Source: Alloalcanivorax venustensis ISO4
Lineage (GTDB): Bacteria > Pseudomonadota > Gammaproteobacteria > Pseudomonadales > Alcanivoracaceae
DNA: 64,000 bases
NCBI RefSeq assembly: GCF_015356855.1
Contig: NZ_ARXR01000007.1
Coordinates: 62,001 to 126,000 of the forward strand
Direction of reading: 5' to 3'
Part shown: in pieces, positions 59,715 to 64,000 of the stretch
Layout of the letters: every line of letters begins with the position of its first letter
How positions within the stretch are numbered: the first letter of the stretch is position 1
The notes under the pieces: generated by a model
The model's database searches: none
Told to the model about the DNA's origin: nothing
The model's input: the letters and a program-made list of their open reading frames with translations, nothing else
Translations under genes and position numbers: made by a program

Positions 59715-59827
59715 GATTTATCCCCCTGTTGAGTACTCACTGAATTATTATTGGCTTCTTTTGAAGACCGAAAAATATAGCTCTGGTGTCCACCGTTATC
59801 AAATAGAGGTCAGTACGTAGTGGTTAA

Positions 59828-59852
59828 GGCCCCATGCCAGTGGCATGAGGCC
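59828..59852 (-). terminator. Hairpin downstream of PKD protein gene
   Basis: GGCCCCATGCC / GGCATGAGGCC with one mismatch, 9 bases beyond the stop of the PKD gene on the minus strand. No T run. Confidence 0.5.
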
Positions 59853-59860
59853 TGTCACTG

Positions 59861-62644
59861 CTAGCGTAAATTAAGAGTGTAACGGCTACTGAAAGCGTCG
59901 CCGGTCTCATCCACCAGGAAGGCGAACTCGACCTGCACGGACGCGTCAACGTGCTCCACCAGCAGGCTGAACGACAACGTCTCGTCGGCCTCGATGGTTT
60001 GCCCGCTGCTGATTCCGGAGAAGCGAGCGTTCAGGCCGGCCGGTAAAGGCCCGCCGTCGACTCTTGTCACCTGGACATTTCTGAGGCTATAGCTCTGGCC
60101 TTGGGCTTCCAGTCGGAACCGGGCCAGCTCGATGGTGCCGCAAGTGCCGGTACAGGCCCGATCTATGGAGCTATTACTGGTGTAAGGCAGGCCCACGTTT
60201 CTCCAGGAGGGAGGATTGAACACATCGCCTTCGTCGTATTGCTCCATGGCCAAGGTCGGTTCCAGAGCGGTGATGCGGACAGTGTCTTCCTCGCTGGTGG
60301 CCTCTCCGTCGTTCACGGTCAGCTTGGCCACGTAGTCTCCCGCCACATCGGGTGTGAAGGAGGGGCGCGCCGTGGCGGCATCGCGTAATGACACCCCGCT
60401 GCCGGCGGGCAGGCTGCTCAGTGACCAGGCGTAGGTCAGGGTGTCGCCATCGGCGTCGGAGCTGCCGCTGCCGTCGAGCTCAACGCGGTTGCCGGTGTAG
60501 ACCGTGGCATCCGCCCCGGCGTCGGCAACTGGAGCGCTATTGGCGGTTTCCGAGGTCACCTGGACCCGGTCGGTGCCTTCCAGCTCACCGTCGTCGACCG
60601 CCAGTTCCAACACATAGGTGCCGTCCAGGTCCGGGGTGAACGCAGGGGTGGCAGAGGCCCCATCAACCAGTGTCGCGGCGCTCCCGGATGGCCGAGAGAC
60701 AAAGCTCCATTGGTACACCAGGGTGTCGCCGTCCGCATCGCTGCTGTTTGAGCCATCCAGAGTGACAAGCGTGCCGGTCATGGCATTTTGGTCACGGCCG
60801 GCATCGGCCACTGGCGCCGCGTTGGCTTCCGCTGCGGTCACGGTGATGCGATCCTCCGCACTGTCCTTCTCGCCATCGTTGACGACCAATGCTACGAGGT
60901 AGCTGCCAGCGATATCAGCGGTGAAGGTTGGGGCCACGGCGTCGGTGTCGGAGAGGCCGGCCGCGCTGCCACTCGGCGTGGATACGAAACGCCAGGTATA
61001 GGTGAGGGTGTCGCCGTCCGCGTCGCTGCTGGCACTGCCATCCAGGGTAACGGTTGTCCCCTCTACCACCGCCTGATCGGCGCCGGCATCAGCCACTGGC
61101 TTCACGTTAGCGCGGGTGGCCGTGATGGTCGCTGTCTGCGCGGTACTGTCGAGCGCCCCATCGCTGACGACCAGTTCCAGCACGAAGGTGCCGGGCTGAT
61201 CCGCAACAAACTCCGGGGACACGCTGCTGGGATCGCTCAAGGACGCGGAACTGCCGTCGGGCCGGCTGACGAAGCGCCATTGGTAAGACAGCTCGTCACC
61301 GTTCGCATCGGAGCTGGCGGACCCGTCCAGTCGCACGGTCTCACCTTCCACCACCTCCTGGTCGTCGCCAGGGTTGGCGATGGGGGCAGCGTTACGCTCG
61401 GTGGCAGTGACCGTAACCCGGACTGCTTCGCTCTCATCCTCACCATCGCTGACCACCAGGCTGATCACGTAGCTGCCGGGCAGATCCGCCTCGAAGGATG
61501 GCGCCACGGTGTCCGCGTCATCCAGGGATGCCAGGCTGCCATCGGGAGTGGACACAAACTGCCACTGATAGGTCAGCCGGTCACCATCTGCATCCTGGCT
61601 GTCTTGACCGTCCAGCGTGACGCGATCACCTGCAACAACGGCTTGATCGGCACCGGCATCTGCGACGGGCACCGAGTTTGCTTCCGCAGCGGTAACGGTC
61701 ACGTTATCTGGAGTGCCTTCGGCTTCTCCGTCGTTGACGATCAGTTCAATTACGTAATCACCGGCGGCGTCCGCCTGGAAGCTGGGCCGAGCGGTCTCGG
61801 TATCACCCAGCGTGGCGGCGCTGCCACCAGGGCGTGACACGAAACGCCAGTGATAGCTGAGGGCGTCGCCGTCCGCGTCGCTACTCTTGCTGCCATCCAG
61901 GGTGACGGTATCACCTGCGACGACGTTTTGATCCGCTCCCGCGTCCGCGACCGGAGCGCTGTTGGCAGTGGTGGCCATAATGACAACCTCATCCGCGCTG
62001 CTATCGACCAGGCCGTCGTTGACCACCAGGGCGAGGCGATACTCGCCATCCTGATCCGGCGTGAAGGAGGGCTGGACGGTGTCCACTTCCTGCAGGTCTG
62101 CGGTGCTGCTCGCGGGACGGTTGGTGAAGGACCACTGGTAGGTCAAGGTATCGCCATCTGCGTCGCTGCTGTCGCGGCCGTCGAGTTGGACGGTTGTTCC
62201 CGTGGCGACATTCTGATCCGGCCCGGCGTCCGCTACCGGAGCACTGTTCTGGACGGCAGCCACCACCTCAACCGAGGCGGCTTCGCTATCGGCCTGGCCA
62301 TCGTTGACGACCAGGGTGACTACATAGCGGCCCGACGCGTCCGCTGGGAACCGGGGTTTGGGAGTACTTACTTCCGTCAGCGTGGCGGCGCTGCTTTCCG
62401 GTAGCGTGGTTATTTCCCAATGGTAGCTGAGGGTATCGCCGTCGGGGTCCCGGCTGGCACTGCCATCCAGCGTGACGGTGTCGCCGACTTTGACGTTCTG
62501 ATCGGCCCCGACCTGAGCAACCGGGGCGTTGTTTGAGGTGCCGGAACCGCCGTCTGGCGCCGGAGCGCTCGAATCCGAGCTCCCGCCACCACAACCGCTC
62601 AAAATCAGGCCCGTAAGCAGGCCGTAACCGATCCTTCGAATCAT
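59861..62644 (-). CDS. Lipoprotein with eight PKD/Ig-like repeats
   Basis: Protein of 927 residues. The lipoprotein signal ends in LSGCGGG. Eight tandem repeats of about 95 residues follow, each starting (N)xAPVADAGxDQ, continuing VTLDGSxSSDADGDxLxYxW and ending FxxDxxGxYxxxLVVNDG, the PKD/REJ-type fold. A unique C-terminal domain of about 150 residues has a disulfide-like pair in RACTGTCG. The protein is probably surface-exposed, adhesive or stalk-like. AGGGAG precedes ATG. Nucleotide repeats are coding. Confidence 0.92.
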   Translation of the reverse strand: MIRRIGYGLLTGLILSGCGGGSSDSSAPAPDGGSGTSNNAPVAQVGADQNVKVGDTVTLDGSASRDPDGDTLSYHWEITTLPESSAATLTEVSTPKPRFPADASGRYVVTLVVNDGQADSEAASVEVVAAVQNSAPVADAGPDQNVATGTTVQLDGRDSSDADGDTLTYQWSFTNRPASSTADLQEVDTVQPSFTPDQDGEYRLALVVNDGLVDSSADEVVIMATTANSAPVADAGADQNVVAGDTVTLDGSKSSDADGDALSYHWRFVSRPGGSAATLGDTETARPSFQADAAGDYVIELIVNDGEAEGTPDNVTVTAAEANSVPVADAGADQAVVAGDRVTLDGQDSQDADGDRLTYQWQFVSTPDGSLASLDDADTVAPSFEADLPGSYVISLVVSDGEDESEAVRVTVTATERNAAPIANPGDDQEVVEGETVRLDGSASSDANGDELSYQWRFVSRPDGSSASLSDPSSVSPEFVADQPGTFVLELVVSDGALDSTAQTATITATRANVKPVADAGADQAVVEGTTVTLDGSASSDADGDTLTYTWRFVSTPSGSAAGLSDTDAVAPTFTADIAGSYLVALVVNDGEKDSAEDRITVTAAEANAAPVADAGRDQNAMTGTLVTLDGSNSSDADGDTLVYQWSFVSRPSGSAATLVDGASATPAFTPDLDGTYVLELAVDDGELEGTDRVQVTSETANSAPVADAGADATVYTGNRVELDGSGSSDADGDTLTYAWSLSSLPAGSGVSLRDAATARPSFTPDVAGDYVAKLTVNDGEATSEEDTVRITALEPTLAMEQYDEGDVFNPPSWRNVGLPYTSNSSIDRACTGTCGTIELARFRLEAQGQSYSLRNVQVTRVDGGPLPAGLNARFSGISSGQTIEADETLSFSLLVEHVDASVQVEFAFLVDETGDAFSSRYTLNLR

Positions 62645-62901
62645 TGTTTTTGCTCCCTATTTTATTGCGTTTCGGGTTTCAGTTATGCGCCGGCCGGGCT
62701 CAGCCCGGGCGCACGAACCCATGCCGGGAGTCCCCGGTTGGGTTAGGAGTGCTCTCGGATGCTCTGATATGAGCGGCGGGTCACAATCCCCAAACTCTAA
62801 AAGTATGGATTTACCACACATTCAGAGTCAAGATAAGCTGTACGACAGAGGTTCGGGCGTGCCGTACTTTGTGAGGGCTGATCGATACCGAGGCCCCGCT
62901 C

Positions 62902-63234
62902 ATGTCAGGTTTCCAGGAACGTCTCAAGTCCGCTCGACAGCGGTTGGGTTTGACCCAGGAAGCGCTGGCCGAGGAACTTAATGTCACTAAAGCGTCCGTC
63001 TCCGCATGGGAGAACGGCCGCGAGAAGCCTGGCTTTCGGTTGTTGCCGAAGCTCAGGATTGTTCTTGATGTCTCTTTGGACGATCTGATCTGCGGCCTGG
63101 ATGCCGACCGAGAATTGCTGGCCGAGCAGCCCTTGGTCGCCCGCAATGAAGGTGAAGCCGATCTGCTAAAGGCCTATCGCAAACTTCCCGCTAAGCGACG
63201 CAAGGCTTGGCTCGAGCTGCTTGGGAAGGGCTGA
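62902..63234 (+). CDS. XRE-family HTH regulator
   Basis: Protein of 110 residues. Residues 5-60 form the XRE HTH (RLKSARQRLGLTQEALAEEL, NVTKASVSAWENGREKPG). The rest is a short helical tail. It could be a repressor of a prophage-like or toxin-antitoxin unit. Its stop is two bases from the end of the convergent gene at 63237. Confidence 0.9.
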   Translation: MSGFQERLKSARQRLGLTQEALAEELNVTKASVSAWENGREKPGFRLLPKLRIVLDVSLDDLICGLDADRELLAEQPLVARNEGEADLLKAYRKLPAKRRKAWLELLGKG

Positions 63235-63236
63235 CA

Positions 63237-63680
63237 TCACTTATCAGCTCCATCGCCAGGTTCAGCCCGCGCCTCGAAAAAACGATCCACCAAATAGCGG
63301 ATCACCGCATCGGCCTCTTTCTCGTCCGGCAGCTCACCGTCGTTCAGAATCAAGTGGTAACCCAGCAGTTCGCCGAACTGTGTCACCACTTCCTCTTCGA
63401 AAGGCCGGTCCGGCCAAGCCACCTCCCGCAAGCGATCGCGACTGAGCAACCAGAGCCGATCCAAATAGCCGCAACTTTGAGTAATGAGCTCAGCTCGGCT
63501 CTCCTTCCAGCGCAGGAGCACATGCTCACGTCGCTCTGGATTGCGCGAGGAGACCATGAGCCCCTCGTAGAGGAAAGCGCCCCAGACCGCCGCCAGTGGG
63601 CGCGGTACGTGCTCCTCCCGCAAATCCACGGCATCGCTGGCCTGTTCTGTGGTATGGGGTCGCTTCAAGTCCTTTGTCAT
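63237..63680 (-). CDS. Hypothetical protein
   Basis: Protein of 147 residues from ATG 63680, which has AGGA six bases upstream; the ORF extends 40 codons further without a ribosome site. The sequence is helix-rich, soluble and acidic at the C-terminus (DGELPDEKEADAVIRYL). No family recognised. Confidence 0.65.
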   Translation of the reverse strand: MTKDLKRPHTTEQASDAVDLREEHVPRPLAAVWGAFLYEGLMVSSRNPERREHVLLRWKESRAELITQSCGYLDRLWLLSRDRLREVAWPDRPFEEEVVTQFGELLGYHLILNDGELPDEKEADAVIRYLVDRFFEARAEPGDGADK

Positions 63681-63885
63681 TGCTTTCCTAACGCTGGTTG
63701 TCCGTTTCGCAGGGGGCGTGGGCCAATTGGGTTCGCCGCAGTGGGGGTGCGATCCAGGCTTGGATTCATAAAGCATCGCTCTTTGCCTTCTACTGTTCAT
63801 TACGTTTTGGTGTAATTGCCGTCCGCTGATCGTTGTTGGCGGGGCGACATCGTTCGACCGCGATAACCCGAGTATGGATAGCGGG

Positions 63886-63902
63886 GCGACAGTATCTGTC
63901 GC
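63886..63902. promoter_or_regulatory. Inverted repeat GCGACAG-TAT-CTGTCGC
   Basis: Perfect seven-base arms with three-base spacer, 46 bases upstream of the possible gene start at 63948. Could be an operator or structured leader. Confidence 0.4.
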
Positions 63903-63947
63903 AGCGATCGAGATACTAAAAACATGGGAATTCTGGGGATTTGTTGT

Positions 63948-64000
63948 ATGTCGGTTAGCGCCTCTATCAGTAATAAGACCTTCCGGATGCTGGCTTTGCT
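63948..64000 (+). CDS. Possible partial gene running off the right edge
   Basis: ATG 63948, about ten bases after GGGGA, opens a frame MSVSASISNKTFRMLAL that remains open to the edge. Seventeen residues are too few to assign a family; the last part could begin a membrane segment, as in chemoreceptors. Confidence 0.35.
   Translation, partial: MSVSASISNKTFRMLAL

Noticed and set aside
59861-62644. Tandem nucleotide repeats as a CRISPR-like array
   Set aside because: Units are about 285 bases, in frame, and encode PKD folds; there are no short identical repeats with unique spacers.

Overview
The window reads as chromosome of a high-GC gammaproteobacterium. The gene set (paired long-chain acyl-CoA dehydrogenases, PldA, YcaR, YbaN, YecR, EntD-type transferase) and REP-like hairpin repeats of the pseudomonad type suggest an Alcanivorax/Alloalcanivorax-like hydrocarbon degrader or close relative; that assignment is inference. 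About 60 genes, no rRNA, no intact tRNA and no CRISPR array were seen. Gene density is high and most of the GC-rich backbone is in short operons.

Region by region: (1) 0-6.2 kb: the end of an SDR gene, then a four-gene overlapping DNA-repair operon (metallo-beta-lactamase exonuclease, ATP-dependent ligase, Lhr-type helicase, PdeM). (2) 6.2-15.4 kb: two-hairpin repeats, phospholipase A, a Trm112-like protein, two paralogous ~595-residue acyl-CoA dehydrogenases, a DUF945 protein, and a YcaC-like hydrolase divergent from a LysR regulator. (3) 15.5-24.0 kb: a 1511-residue lipoprotein joining a phosphodiester-glycosidase domain to a purple-acid-phosphatase-like domain, a companion lipoprotein, a phosphopantetheinyl transferase, and a NeuD-like/SDR/acyl-CoA dehydrogenase-like operon. 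(4) 24.0-33.7 kb: a respiratory block with different codon use: orphan sdhB, nnrS, a cupredoxin-fused copper nitrite reductase, and ccoNOQP, a FixH-like gene, ccoI and ccoS. A perfect 11-3-11 palindrome lies between nnrS and nirK. The block ends in a tail-to-tail overlap with a transporter gene. (5) 33.6-38.5 kb: SBF-like transporter and FCD regulator, rnk, a decayed argC, gdhA and a second Gre/Rnk-domain gene. (6) 38.5-45.4 kb: cysJ-cysI, three DsrE-family genes and a nitronate-monooxygenase gene in one run, with a divergent LysR gene. (7) 45.5-48.3 kb: PilZ protein and a degenerate HD-GYP protein, then a tandem glycine riboswitch ahead of a TRIC/UPF0126 membrane protein.

The accessory zone runs from about 48.4 to 56.2 kb and is visibly AT-richer. 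It holds a YecR-like lipoprotein, a WYL (BrxR/CapW-type) regulator facing a three-gene cassette through two perfect inverted repeats, a tRNA-3'-end-like remnant, and a satellite-like unit (unrecognised 492-residue protein, AlpA, DUF3987, inovirus Gp2-like protein, second AlpA) with no integrase in view. From 56.3 kb come an ApaH-like phosphatase, a lipoprotein, a zinc-ribbon/DUF726 hydrolase, an eight-repeat PKD lipoprotein, an XRE regulator and an unknown gene.

The best candidates for something undescribed are the WYL-controlled cassette (48,967-50,733), the satellite unit beside it, the nitrite reductase/cbb3 block with its orphan sdhB, and the two-hairpin repeat family whose stems covary between copies.
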